From: JAJDUF01 sp965214295
Lineage (GTDB): Bacteria > Chloroflexota > UBA11872 > UBA12225 > JAJDUF01
NCBI GenBank assembly: GCA_965214295.1
Contig: OZ243944.1
Location: 434,001-498,000 of the forward strand
Reading direction: 5' to 3'
Length of the DNA: 64,000 bases
The notes below the pieces were generated by a model, which saw only the letters and a list, made by a program, of their open reading frames with translations, was not told the DNA's origin and searched no databases. Every line of letters starts with the position of its first letter. The stretch's first letter is position 1. Shown in pieces: positions 24,225 through 32,740 of this stretch. Made by a program: the position numbers and the translations under genes.

Positions 24225-25005
24225 TGTGCGACTACAATCCCTCGCCATTCAAGGCTTCAAGAGCTTTGCCACGCGCACGCGCTTGGAGTTCGCGCCCGGC
24301 GTGACGGCCATTGTCGGCCCCAACGGGTCCGGCAAGAGCAACGTGGCCGATGCCATCCGCTGGGTGCTGGGCAGCCAGAGCACCCGCGCCCTGCGTATCG
24401 CCAGCGTCGAGGACGTGGTGTTCACCAGCGGCAATGGCCGCGTCCCCGCTGGGCTGGCCGACGTGCAGCTCACGCTCAATAACGAGGACACCTGGCTGCC
24501 GGTCGCCTTCCGCGAGGTCGTCGTCGGCCGCCGCGCCTTCCGCTCCGGCGAGAGCGAGTACATCCTGAACAAGAGCCGCGTGCGACTCCGCGACCTCCTT
24601 GAGCTGCTGGCACATGGCGGCCTTGGCCCGGACGGGCACGCCTTGGTAGCACAAGGCCTGGCCGATCAAGCGCTCCGTCTGAAACCGGCGCAGCGCCGCG
24701 AGCTGTTCGAGGGCGCCTCGGGGGTTCGCCAGTACCGTCTGCAACGCACCGCAGCGGAGCACAAGATTGCCGAGGCAAGGCGCAACGCGGCTCGCGTCGT
24801 CGACCTCGTCGCCGAGCTGAAGCCACGGGTTGCGGCGCTGCGCCGCCAAGCACTCCGGACCGAGCAGGAAGCACGCCTGCGCGAGCAATGGCAAGCCACG
24901 CTCGGCGAGCAAAGGAGGCGCTGCACCGGCTACGATCCACCGAAGGGACCGTCCGGACGGCGGCCGCCGTCGCCCGGCAGGCCGCGCAGGCGGCGGCGCA
25001 AGTAG
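24217..25005 (+). CDS. smc: SMC N-terminal part, frameshifted
   Basis: The frame encodes the SMC N-terminal ATPase lobe: IQGFKSFATRT, Walker A GPNGSGKSN at 34-42, DAIRWVLGSQS, and the LFEGASGVRQYR region with the following coil to about residue 233. After about 24915 the frame leaves SMC sequence and ends at 25005. The true continuation is one frame back (next entry). One base missing in GAGCAAAGGAGG near 24908-24920 explains it. SMC organises chromosomes as a dimer with ScpA/B. The start overlaps the rnc stop. Confidence 0.82.
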   Translation: MSSVRLQSLAIQGFKSFATRTRLEFAPGVTAIVGPNGSGKSNVADAIRWVLGSQSTRALRIASVEDVVFTSGNGRVPAGLADVQLTLNNEDTWLPVAFREVVVGRRAFRSGESEYILNKSRVRLRDLLELLAHGGLGPDGHALVAQGLADQALRLKPAQRRELFEGASGVRQYRLQRTAAEHKIAEARRNAARVVDLVAELKPRVAALRRQALRTEQEARLREQWQATLGEQRRRCTGYDPPKGPSGRRPPSPGRPRRRRRK

Positions 25006-26060
25006 AGGCCGCCACCCGCAGCGCAGCCCGCGCCGCGCAAGAAGCTGCTGCCGAGTGCGAGCACGCCATCGCCGCCGCCGCCGCACAAGCGCAGCCGGTC
25101 GACCAACATCGCGCGGCCCTCGCCGCGGCCAAGACGGAAGCTCACGCTGCCGAGCAGGCCTTGCGCGAGCACCAACGCGCCGTCAGCGCCGCCGAGCGTG
25201 CCCTCCAAGCGGCGGCGGATTATCTCTCGGCGGCCCGCTCCCACGCTACCACGCTCGCCAGCCGCGGCGAGGCGGCGGAGACACGCTTGCAGGCACTGGA
25301 GGAGCGGCAGGCGGCGCTCCGGGAGCAAGCCGCGCGCGATCTGGGCGCCGTGCCGACGCAGCTAACCCCAGCTCGCTCGTCCCCGGCGCAGCTACGCGAG
25401 GCAGCCGAGCGACTCCGGCGGCGCTGGCACAACCTCGGTCCGATCAACCAGATGGCGGTCGAAGAGCATGCGGCGCTGGCCGCTCGCTTGGAGCATCTGG
25501 CGATCCAACTGACCGACATCGAGGCGACGGCCCGGCGACTCGAACAACTGCGCTCTGAAGTGGATCAGCGGTTAGCGAGCGAGTTCAACCGCAACATCGA
25601 AGTTGTCGGCGAGCACTTCCGTGACTACTGTGCGCGTCTGTTGAGCGGCAAGGGCCGCCTGGTCGTGGACGAGACCTCCCCGGACGGGGGTATCGAGCTT
25701 GACGTGCGGCTCCCCGGCCGGCGCCGCCAGCCGCTCGCGGCCCTCTCCGGCGGCGAGCGCGCCCTGGCCTCGGCCGCCTTGCTCTTTGCCTTGCTGCGGG
25801 CCCGTCCGACGCTCTTCTGCGTCCTGGACGAGGTTGACGCCGCCCTCGACGAAACCAACGTCGTCCGGTTCTGCGAGGCGTTGGAAGAATTAGCCCAACG
25901 GACTCAGTTTCTGGTCATTACTCACAACCGCGTTACCATGGAGCATGCCGATGCGCTCTATGGCGTGTCGGCCACCGACGACGGAGTGTCACAAGTCATC
26001 TCGCTGCGTTCGATACGGGGAGCGCGGTCAACCGATACAATGACGCCAGCCGCGGGCTGA
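24888..26060 (+). CDS. smc: SMC C-terminal part, hinge-less continuation
   Basis: From about 24915 this frame carries Ala-rich coiled coil, then LGPINQMAVEEHAAL, the signature LSGGERALASAALLF and Walker B LFCVLDEVDAALDE, i.e. the SMC C-terminal ATPase lobe. Joined to the N-terminal part it gives only about 615 residues against about 1,150-1,200 for a normal bacterial SMC. I see no hinge domain and most of the coil is missing. So the gene has a large internal deletion plus a frameshift, or the assembly has collapsed here. The printed start ATG 24888 is not a natural start. Confidence 0.8.
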   Translation: MASHARRAKEALHRLRSTEGTVRTAAAVARQAAQAAAQVEAATRSAARAAQEAAAECEHAIAAAAAQAQPVDQHRAALAAAKTEAHAAEQALREHQRAVSAAERALQAAADYLSAARSHATTLASRGEAAETRLQALEERQAALREQAARDLGAVPTQLTPARSSPAQLREAAERLRRRWHNLGPINQMAVEEHAALAARLEHLAIQLTDIEATARRLEQLRSEVDQRLASEFNRNIEVVGEHFRDYCARLLSGKGRLVVDETSPDGGIELDVRLPGRRRQPLAALSGGERALASAALLFALLRARPTLFCVLDEVDAALDETNVVRFCEALEELAQRTQFLVITHNRVTMEHADALYGVSATDDGVSQVISLRSIRGARSTDTMTPAAG

Positions 26061-26167
26061 TGACGGGCCAAAGCTGCACCACCCTGCCCACCATCCGTGC
26101 AGCTTGTGGCACGTCACCGGCCAAAGCCGCACCACACCGGGTACCATCCGTGCGGCTCTGGCCGGTG
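26061..26167. repeat. Two tandem members of the 56-bp palindrome family (B3, B4)
   Basis: B3 at 26061-26116 is 56 bp with arms TGACGGGCCAAAGCTGCAC and GTGCAGCTTGTGGCACGTCA (imperfect). B4 at 26115-26167 is 53 bp with arms CACCGGCCAAAGCCGCAC and GTGCGGCTCTGGCCGGTG. They share the CACGTCACCGG junction and could act as a strong hairpin after smc. Confidence 0.75.
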
Positions 26168-26231
26168 CCGGCCGCTCAGGTGAGGTGATGGATCGGGCGC
26201 CAGCCGTTAACCTAGAAGGCGTGGTGGAGGC

Positions 26232-28061
26232 ATGGATGACTCGGATACGCAGAAGGCGCGGCTCCTAGGCGACCGCTACGAGTTAGAGGAACGGCTCGGC
26301 GCCGGGAGTATCACGGAGGTCTTCCGAGCGACGGACCACACCGAGCAGCGCACCGTCGTGGTGCAGTTGCTCCGCCGTCATCTGGCCGCCTCCGAGACGG
26401 CATGTGCTCGCTTCCGGCAGCAGGCGGAACGCGCTACGCGTATCGCCCACGACCACCTCATCCCGATCTACGATCTCGGTGCAGAGCAGGGCTGCCCCTA
26501 CCTCGTCGCGGAGTACCTGCCCGGCGAGAGCCTCGCCGCATACGTCGAGCGCGCGGCGCCCTTGCCACTCGATGAGGCGCTTGCGCTGACCCACGACATC
26601 GCCACCGGCGTAGGTCACGCTCACAGCCGCGGCCTGGTACACGGCGATCTCAGGCCGAGCAGCATCCTGTTCACAACGGATCACCGGCCCAAGGTAGGCG
26701 ATTTCGGTCTCGCCGCCATCACCGCCGGGGGCCGCGGCCGGCCGGACTCAGCCATTGCCCGTCCCTCGGCATACGTGGCTCCGGAGCAGTTGGCCGGCTC
26801 GCTGGCGACCCCAGAGTCCGACGTCTATGCGCTCGGCACCATCCTGTACGAACTGCTCACCGGCCGCTCGCCGCCCCGTCGAGCAGCCGCTGCCGTGCCC
26901 GATGATGAGGAAGTGCAATCTCGACCCGATCCGGTATGGGAGTTCCCCACCGAGGTTCCACCTGATATCCGGCATCTGGTGCTCGGCGCCGTCGCAGCGG
27001 ACCCGCACACCCGCTACGTAGACGGAATAGACCTGGCCGAGGCCATCGCCGAGGAGCACGAGCGGCTCCGCTTTGAGTCGCAATACAATGACCCGAGGGC
27101 GCCGCAACCAGAGCCGCAGGACGATTACGAGCCGAGAGCACGGCAGCCGGCGCCGGACGACGACTACGAGCCGCCGGCGCAAGCACAGCAACCGGCGGTA
27201 CCGTCACGTCGAGGGAGCGTGAGGGGGAGCGGGGCGCCGGGTATCGTGTTGCTGGTGGTGGTTTTCATCGCGTTCATCGTTGTCTTGGCCGGCACTGGGC
27301 TGTCGTTCCTCCGGTCGCTCGATCCTACTCCCATCACCTCGAATCCTTTCGAGCGGCCTAGGCCCGCCGTGCCGACGGTCACGGCGCCAACCGCCACACC
27401 GCCCGCACAGCCCTCACCCGCTCCCTCGCCAACGCCGTCCCTCACCGGCGACGAAGCGCTCGTGCCGCAGTTGGTCGGGGTGAATCTGAAGCAAGCCGAG
27501 CCGTGGCTGAAAGAGCTTAACCTGCCGTATACGATCAAGGAAGAGCACTCCGATCAATACGAATCCGGCGAGATCATCAGCCAGTTCCCGCTCGCCCTGC
27601 AGGCCCTACGCCCCGGTGAGCAGGTCGAGCTGGTGGTCAGCCTGGGGCCGAGCGAGCACGAAGTGCCCGCGGTCGTCGGTCTGCCGGTCGAAGAGGCCAC
27701 CAAGGCGTTGGCTGCATTGAACCTCAGAGTGGTAACCGAACAAGCGTTCAGTGAGACCGCACCGCCCGGCGTGGTGCTCACCCAGTTTCCCGAAGCCGGC
27801 GCAAAGGTCCCGGCGGAAGCGACCCTGCGGCTTTTCGTGAGCCGTGGGGCGCAGCCGGCCACCGTCCCCAACCTCATTGGTCAGAACTTCCACGATGCCG
27901 GTGCGATGTTGGGTCGCCTAGGCTTAGGGGTCAGCCGCGTAGACCAGCCGGACAACACCCATCCCCCCGGCACAGTCATCTCGCAGTTTCCCCCCGGCGG
28001 CTCACCCATACAGCCAGGCTCGACGGTCACGCTGGCCGTCGCCACCCGTTCCGGCCAGTAG
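26232..28061 (+). CDS. PASTA-domain Ser/Thr kinase-like protein, probable pseudokinase
   Basis: A 609-residue membrane protein: kinase fold (15-280), Pro/acidic linker with ExQPxxDDDYEP repeats, one membrane helix near 335-357, Pro/Thr-rich stalk, and three PASTA domains (about 410-605). The family senses muropeptides or lipid II outside the cell. Key residues deviate: the beta3 Lys is Gln45 (VVVQLL), the helix-C Glu position is Gln, and the catalytic loop reads HGDLRPSSI, with Asp139 kept and Asn replaced by Ser144. DFG is intact. Phosphotransfer is therefore doubtful and a scaffold or sensor role is likelier. The ribosome site GGAGG lies only one base before ATG 26232. Confidence 0.85.
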   Translation: MDDSDTQKARLLGDRYELEERLGAGSITEVFRATDHTEQRTVVVQLLRRHLAASETACARFRQQAERATRIAHDHLIPIYDLGAEQGCPYLVAEYLPGESLAAYVERAAPLPLDEALALTHDIATGVGHAHSRGLVHGDLRPSSILFTTDHRPKVGDFGLAAITAGGRGRPDSAIARPSAYVAPEQLAGSLATPESDVYALGTILYELLTGRSPPRRAAAAVPDDEEVQSRPDPVWEFPTEVPPDIRHLVLGAVAADPHTRYVDGIDLAEAIAEEHERLRFESQYNDPRAPQPEPQDDYEPRARQPAPDDDYEPPAQAQQPAVPSRRGSVRGSGAPGIVLLVVVFIAFIVVLAGTGLSFLRSLDPTPITSNPFERPRPAVPTVTAPTATPPAQPSPAPSPTPSLTGDEALVPQLVGVNLKQAEPWLKELNLPYTIKEEHSDQYESGEIISQFPLALQALRPGEQVELVVSLGPSEHEVPAVVGLPVEEATKALAALNLRVVTEQAFSETAPPGVVLTQFPEAGAKVPAEATLRLFVSRGAQPATVPNLIGQNFHDAGAMLGRLGLGVSRVDQPDNTHPPGTVISQFPPGGSPIQPGSTVTLAVATRSGQ

Positions 28062-28100
28062 GGTGTTGGTCCGCGCCTCACTCCCCGGCCCCCTCTCTCT

Positions 28101-28232
28101 GACTGGGATAGGTAGGCCGCGCCACACGGAATCATCCCCTGGCTCCTCCCTCTGGCCCCCGGCACAGCGGGGGGCCAGAGGGGGCCAACGCCGCACGCAT
28201 TTCGCCCAGTTTCCCGGTTTTCCTACCCAGTC
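28101..28232. repeat. Large nested inverted repeat after the PASTA gene
   Basis: Outer arms GACTGGGATAGGTAGG and CCTACCCAGTC enclose a strong GC hairpin at 28150-28181 (CTCTGGCCCCC with GGGGGGCCAGAG). It may terminate the two convergent transcripts meeting here. The rest of 28062-28356 holds no gene. Confidence 0.55.
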
Positions 28233-28356
28233 AGCCGGCTCCTGCTCCATCGCCAAGCGATAGCGAGGGGGTATACAGCGGCCGGACGGCAAACTCTCCC
28301 GCGGGGAGCGGACCGGAGTGCGGGCGGCGAATCAGCACATACTCTCGCCTAGCAGG

Positions 28357-29619
28357 CTAACCGGCTGGAGTTGGTGGAGCAGCAGGCGAGCGGAGAATCT
28401 CCCGCGCTCGTACCATGGGCGGGTCCCGCCCCGCGGCGTGGTCGTCGGCCGTTTGTATCACCACCTCCTCCGGCGTGAGGCCGACTCCTTGGATGACGTG
28501 CCCGCTCGGCGTGAGCCACCGGGCCGTGGTGATTCGGACTGCCGATCCGTCCGACAGCTCGTGTAGTATCTGCACAGTGCCTTTGCCAAAGGTCGTCTCG
28601 CCAACCAAGATCGCCCGGTCGTGGTCGGCGAGTGCCCCGGCGACAATCTCTGCGCCGCTGGCGGTGCCCTCGTTAACGAGCACCACTAGCGGAATGTCCA
28701 GCGCTCGTCCGTCGCGCCGCGCCTTGTGCGGCTCCTGCTCACCATTACCAAGCTGCTCGATCACGACGGTCGTATCGGCCGGCAAGAACTGGCTGGCGAC
28801 CGCCACCGACGCGCCGAGCAAGCCGCCCGGGTTGTCGCGGAGGTCGAGAACGATCCCGCCGGCCTGTTGCTCCTGCGCGCGGCGCAGCATCTCGGCGAGT
28901 TGGCGTGGTGTAGACGCTAAGAACCGGCGTATTTCGATGATCGCCACATCGCCGTCGGCCAACTGCAACGTGACCGCCTGCGCGGCGATCCGCTCGCGCA
29001 TAACGGTGATACTCAAGGTCTCGGTCGCTAGATCATCGCGGCGCAAGATGGTCAACTGAACACTCGTGCCGGCCGGCCCACGGATGAGATCGATCACCTC
29101 GGACAAACTCAGGCTGCCGACCTCACGCTCGTCTACGCGCAGCACCACATCGCCCGTCTGCAGGCCGGCCCGCGCAGCGGGATAGCCCTCGAACGGCGCC
29201 ACTATCGTAGGCTGCCCCTCCTGCAGCTCTATGGTGGCGCCGATACCTCCGTAGACGCCCCGGAGCGCGGTCTGTTGCCGGCGGTACGCTGCCGGGTCGA
29301 GGAAGCCGGAATGCGGGTCGTCGAGCGTTTGCAGCATTCCCCGTATGGCACCATGCATCAGTTGGGTAGGATCTACCGGCCGACCGACGTACTCGCGCTG
29401 GATCAGATCCCAGGCCTCCCGGAAGAGATCGAGGTAGTCGGCAACGTCGGCCGGGGGCTGGGGTGTCGGCGTACCGGGGATCGGCGTGGCCATGCCCTGG
29501 AGCGCCGGATGCGCCTGCGCCGCCTCTTGGCTGCCGACGAAATACCCGACGCCAAAGATCAGCGCAACCACTAGTCCGGCGGCGAACGTGCTCGACAACC
29601 GGCGTCGTAGACCCATCAT
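28357..29619 (-). CDS. S41 family carboxyl-terminal processing protease
   Basis: A 420-residue CtpA-type protease. A membrane anchor lies near residues 8-28 (AAGLVVALIFGVGYFVG), a PDZ domain near 115-200 (GAPFEG..RAGLQTGDVVLRV in parts), and the S41 core has the catalytic Ser in NEGTASGAEI and Lys in ETTFGKGTVQ. It trims or degrades exported proteins. The start is one of two adjacent ATGs (29619 or 29616); no ribosome site is visible, but TGTTAT at 29627-29632 suggests a leaderless transcript. It lies downstream of metK with a 166-bp repeat-bearing gap. Confidence 0.88.
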   Translation of the reverse strand: MMGLRRRLSSTFAAGLVVALIFGVGYFVGSQEAAQAHPALQGMATPIPGTPTPQPPADVADYLDLFREAWDLIQREYVGRPVDPTQLMHGAIRGMLQTLDDPHSGFLDPAAYRRQQTALRGVYGGIGATIELQEGQPTIVAPFEGYPAARAGLQTGDVVLRVDEREVGSLSLSEVIDLIRGPAGTSVQLTILRRDDLATETLSITVMRERIAAQAVTLQLADGDVAIIEIRRFLASTPRQLAEMLRRAQEQQAGGIVLDLRDNPGGLLGASVAVASQFLPADTTVVIEQLGNGEQEPHKARRDGRALDIPLVVLVNEGTASGAEIVAGALADHDRAILVGETTFGKGTVQILHELSDGSAVRITTARWLTPSGHVIQGVGLTPEEVVIQTADDHAAGRDPPMVRAREILRSPAAPPTPAG

Positions 29620-29785
29620 TAGGACGATAACACAGGCCGGCGGCGAGCGGTCCTTACGGAGGCGTAGGCATCTCCTATGCTGGGAGGAAGCCTGGATTCC
29701 CGCGAACGCGAGAGTGACGGACGGAGGGCCGACCGTTGCACACCCTTTGTGGCGAGGAGGTCGGGGAGTGAGGCGGCGCCTGACG

Positions 29786-31036
29786 CTAGGCGCCCGCCGC
29801 GATGGCCGCGACGGCGCGACTTGGCGCCGGAACGCCGGCATCCAGTCGCATGTTCTCGGCCTTGTCGGTCGCTTCCCAGGGCGCATCGAGGTCGTCGCGC
29901 CCGAAGTGGCCGTAGGCGGCCGTCGGCTCGTAGATCGGCCGCCGCAGCCGCAGATCGCGGATGATCGCGCCCGGCCGCAGGTCGAAGTGTCGCCTGATGA
30001 GGGCCACAAGCGTCTCATCCGCGACGGCGCCCGTGCCAAAGGTCTCGACCATGATCGAGAGCGGGTCCGCCACTCCGATGGCGTAGGCCAGCTGCAGCTC
30101 GAAGCGGTCGGCGAGGCCGGCGGCGACGATATTCTTCGCCACGTACCGCGCAGCATAGGCCGCTGACCGGTCCACTTTCGTCGGGTCTTTGCCGGAGAAC
30201 GCCCCACCCCCGTGGCGCGCCATGCCCCCATAGGTGTCCACGATGATCTTGCGTCCCGTGAGGCCGCAGTCGCCGCGCGGCCCACCGATCACAAAGCTCC
30301 CGGTCGGGTTGACGTGAACGGTCGGCTCGGGAGTCTGCCACCAAGCGCCCAACACGGGCCTGATGACCCGCTCGATGACCCCCTCGCGGATCGTCGCTTG
30401 ACTCGTGCCCGCATCGTGCTGCGTGGAGACGACAACCGTGACCACCCGCGCCGGCCGGCCGCGCCGGTACTCCACCGTCACCTGAGATTTCCCGTCGGGG
30501 CCGAGAAACGGCAGCTCGCCGCTTTTTCGTACTGCGGCGAGCTGTCGGCAGAGTCGATGGGAGAAGGTTATCGGCACCGGCATCATCTCCGGTGTCTCGG
30601 TGCAGGCAAAGCCGATCATCATGCCCTGGTCCCCGGCGCCAACCTCGGTCTCGTCGGTGGTGCGGGTCTCCAGCGCATCATCCACACCCTGCGCGATGTC
30701 TACCGACTGCCCCGTCATATGCACGGCAATGGTGGCATCGTCACTCGTTCCATATTTGCGGTCGGTATAGCCAATGCGCCGCAAGGTATTCCGGACCAGC
30801 TCATGCACCACCGCTTCGGATGGCAGCGGCGTCGCCTCGCCGCAGACGGCGATCCAATCGTGCTCCTCATTGGACTTGGCCAGGGACTCGCAGGCGACGC
30901 GCGCCTGCGAGTCCCGACTGATGGACCAATCCAGCACAGCATCCGAAATCTGATCGCAGAGCTTATCGGGATGCCCCTCCGTGACCGACTCCGACGTGAA
31001 CAGCAGTTGCTTTGCCTGCATAAAGGTCGTGCTCAC
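29786..31036 (-). CDS. metK: S-adenosylmethionine synthetase
   Basis: A 416-residue MAT enzyme that makes SAM from methionine and ATP. Signatures: TSESVTEGHPDKLCDQISDA in part (EGHPDKLCDQISDAVLD), GAGDQGMMIGFA, and the phosphate loop GGGAFSGKDPTKVDRSAAY. A normal length plus a short C-terminal tail (from about 400) that is not conserved. The start is GTG 31036 with GGAG about nine bases upstream. It is the last step of the SAM-recycling block at 29786-36453. Confidence 0.95.
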   Translation of the reverse strand: MSTTFMQAKQLLFTSESVTEGHPDKLCDQISDAVLDWSISRDSQARVACESLAKSNEEHDWIAVCGEATPLPSEAVVHELVRNTLRRIGYTDRKYGTSDDATIAVHMTGQSVDIAQGVDDALETRTTDETEVGAGDQGMMIGFACTETPEMMPVPITFSHRLCRQLAAVRKSGELPFLGPDGKSQVTVEYRRGRPARVVTVVVSTQHDAGTSQATIREGVIERVIRPVLGAWWQTPEPTVHVNPTGSFVIGGPRGDCGLTGRKIIVDTYGGMARHGGGAFSGKDPTKVDRSAAYAARYVAKNIVAAGLADRFELQLAYAIGVADPLSIMVETFGTGAVADETLVALIRRHFDLRPGAIIRDLRLRRPIYEPTAAYGHFGRDDLDAPWEATDKAENMRLDAGVPAPSRAVAAIAAGA

Positions 31037-31246
31037 CGACCGTCTCCTCTCTGCAACTGATTGATGTGTACTCGCTGCCTGCTGTGCGCTCCGCCCTCGT
31101 TCATCTTTTCCCCCTCCATCTGCTAGTATCAGAGGTTGACGAGACAGTTAGCTACTCCGCAAAGTTCGGTACGACAGGTACAACTGGGGCGTCTCAAGCG
31201 CAGTGCCCTTGCCCTTTCAGGCGAGTCTCCAGGATGCCACATTATA
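31037..31246 (-). promoter_or_regulatory. metK promoter (-10 at 31241-31246) and 200-nt leader
   Basis: On the minus strand TATAAT occupies 31246-31241, about 200 nt before the metK GTG. The leader contains no recognisable SAM-I, SAM-II or SAM-IV core that I can find. It is long enough to hold a regulatory structure, which only covariation analysis could show. Confidence 0.4.
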
Positions 31247-31304
31247 CGTCTGCCGGTGGAGATAGACACCCCCGCCCCCCTATGGTCCCCCGCTGCGGCA
31301 GTGG

Positions 31305-31345
31305 GACGTGGATTGCGGCTTTCGCCGCAATGACGGGGAGGGGGA
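31305..31345. repeat. GGATTGCGGC/GCCGCAATGACGG palindrome after ahcY
   Basis: A copy of the common palindrome lying between the ahcY stop and the metK promoter; it may serve as a terminator. Confidence 0.6.
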
Positions 31346-31372
31346 GGGATGGGGGTTGGGGGTAGGGCTGCC

Positions 31373-32668
31373 TTACGTTCCTTCTTCCCACGAGGCCAGA
31401 TACCGCTCCTGCTCCGGCGTCAGGACATCGATCTCGACACCCATGGCGTGCAACTTCAACCGCGCTACTTCGCGGTCAATCCCCTCCGGCACAGTGTACA
31501 CGCGCTGCTCCAACGACGCAGCGTGCGTGACCACATATTCCGCGCACAACGCCTGATTGGCAAAGCTCATGTCCATCACGGCGGCGGGATGGCCCTCGGC
31601 GGCTGCCAGGTTGATGAGCCGCCCCTCACCCAGCAAGTGCAGGCGGCGTCCGTCAGCGGTCAGATACTCCTGCACGAACGGTCGCACTTCGCGCGTGCTG
31701 ACAGCGATGCTCTCCAGAGCCGGAATGTTGATCTCGACGTTGAAGTGGCCGGAGTTGGCAACGATGGCACCGTCCTTCATAGCCGCGAAATGGTTGGGGC
31801 CAATCACGCTGCGGTTGCCGGTGACGGTGATGAATACGTCACCGATCCGGGCGGCCGCGGCCAGCGGCATGACGCGGTAGCCCTCCATCAGTGCCTCCAG
31901 CGCGCGGGTCGGGTCTACCTCGGTGACGATCACGTTGGCGCCCATACCGCGGGCCCGACTGGCCACGCCGCGGCCACACCAGCCATAGCCACAGACCACG
32001 ACGTTCTTCCCGGCGAGCAATATGTTGGTCGCGCGGGTGATACCGTCGAGCGTGCTCTGGCCCGTGCCGTAGCGATTGTCGAAGAGGTGCTTCGTATCGG
32101 CTTCGTTGACGGCCACAATGGGGTATTGGAGTGCGCCGCCGGCCTCCATGCTCCGTAGCCGGATCACCCCGGTCGTCGTTTCCTCGGTGCCACCGATGAC
32201 CGCTTCGATCAGGTCGTGCCGCTCTTTGTGGAGCACACCGACCAGATCGGCGCCATCATCCATCGTGATCTGGGGATGCGTGTCCAGCACCGCCTGAATG
32301 TGCCGATAGTAGGTGGCTTCATCTTCCCCATTGACGGCGAACACCGCAATCCCCTCCGCCGCCAGCGCCGCGGCCACGTCGTCTTGCGTCGAGAGCGGAT
32401 TCGAGGCGCATAGGGCAATCTCCGCACCCCCCGCCTTGAGCGCGCGCATCAGATTGGCCGTTTCCGCCGTCACGTGCAGGCAGGCGCCCAATCGCACGCC
32501 CCGTAGCGGCTGCTCGCGGGCAAAGCGCTCGTGAATAAGTCGCAGGACCGGCATCTCCACCGCCGCCCACTCGATTCGCTGCACACCCCGGGCTGCGAGT
32601 GTCGGGTCCTTGATGTCGCTTACCGGGTCGGTGCCCGGCACAGGGGATACCGCTAGATCAACCGTCAT
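31373..32668 (-). CDS. ahcY: Adenosylhomocysteinase
   Basis: A 431-residue SAH hydrolase that splits S-adenosylhomocysteine to adenosine and homocysteine. Seen: LHVTAETANLMR, the SNPLSTQDD segment, DDGADLV, and the NAD-binding segment VVCGYGWCGRGVA with VTEVDPTRALEA. The C-terminus lacks the conserved Lys-Tyr extension of eukaryotic-type enzymes, as in many short-form prokaryotic ones. AAGGAG ten bases before ATG 32668 fixes the start. It follows the pfkB gene by 72 bp. Confidence 0.94.
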   Translation of the reverse strand: MTVDLAVSPVPGTDPVSDIKDPTLAARGVQRIEWAAVEMPVLRLIHERFAREQPLRGVRLGACLHVTAETANLMRALKAGGAEIALCASNPLSTQDDVAAALAAEGIAVFAVNGEDEATYYRHIQAVLDTHPQITMDDGADLVGVLHKERHDLIEAVIGGTEETTTGVIRLRSMEAGGALQYPIVAVNEADTKHLFDNRYGTGQSTLDGITRATNILLAGKNVVVCGYGWCGRGVASRARGMGANVIVTEVDPTRALEALMEGYRVMPLAAAARIGDVFITVTGNRSVIGPNHFAAMKDGAIVANSGHFNVEINIPALESIAVSTREVRPFVQEYLTADGRRLHLLGEGRLINLAAAEGHPAAVMDMSFANQALCAEYVVTHAASLEQRVYTVPEGIDREVARLKLHAMGVEIDVLTPEQERYLASWEEGT

Positions 32669-32740
32669 GCTTGCTCTGCTCCTTTGTCGCGACCGGTTGC
32701 ACCACCCCAGCACTCTAACGGATGGTGCCACCGGTCGTCG

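Noticed and set aside
30883..30915. 33-bp perfect hairpin (GGGACTCGCAGGCG arms) in metK
   Set aside because: It falls on normally conserved codons (ARVACESL), so it is probably a by-product of coding sequence, not an inserted element.
31037..31246. SAM riboswitch in the metK leader
   Set aside because: None of the conserved cores of SAM-I, SAM-II or SAM-IV aptamers could be found by eye.
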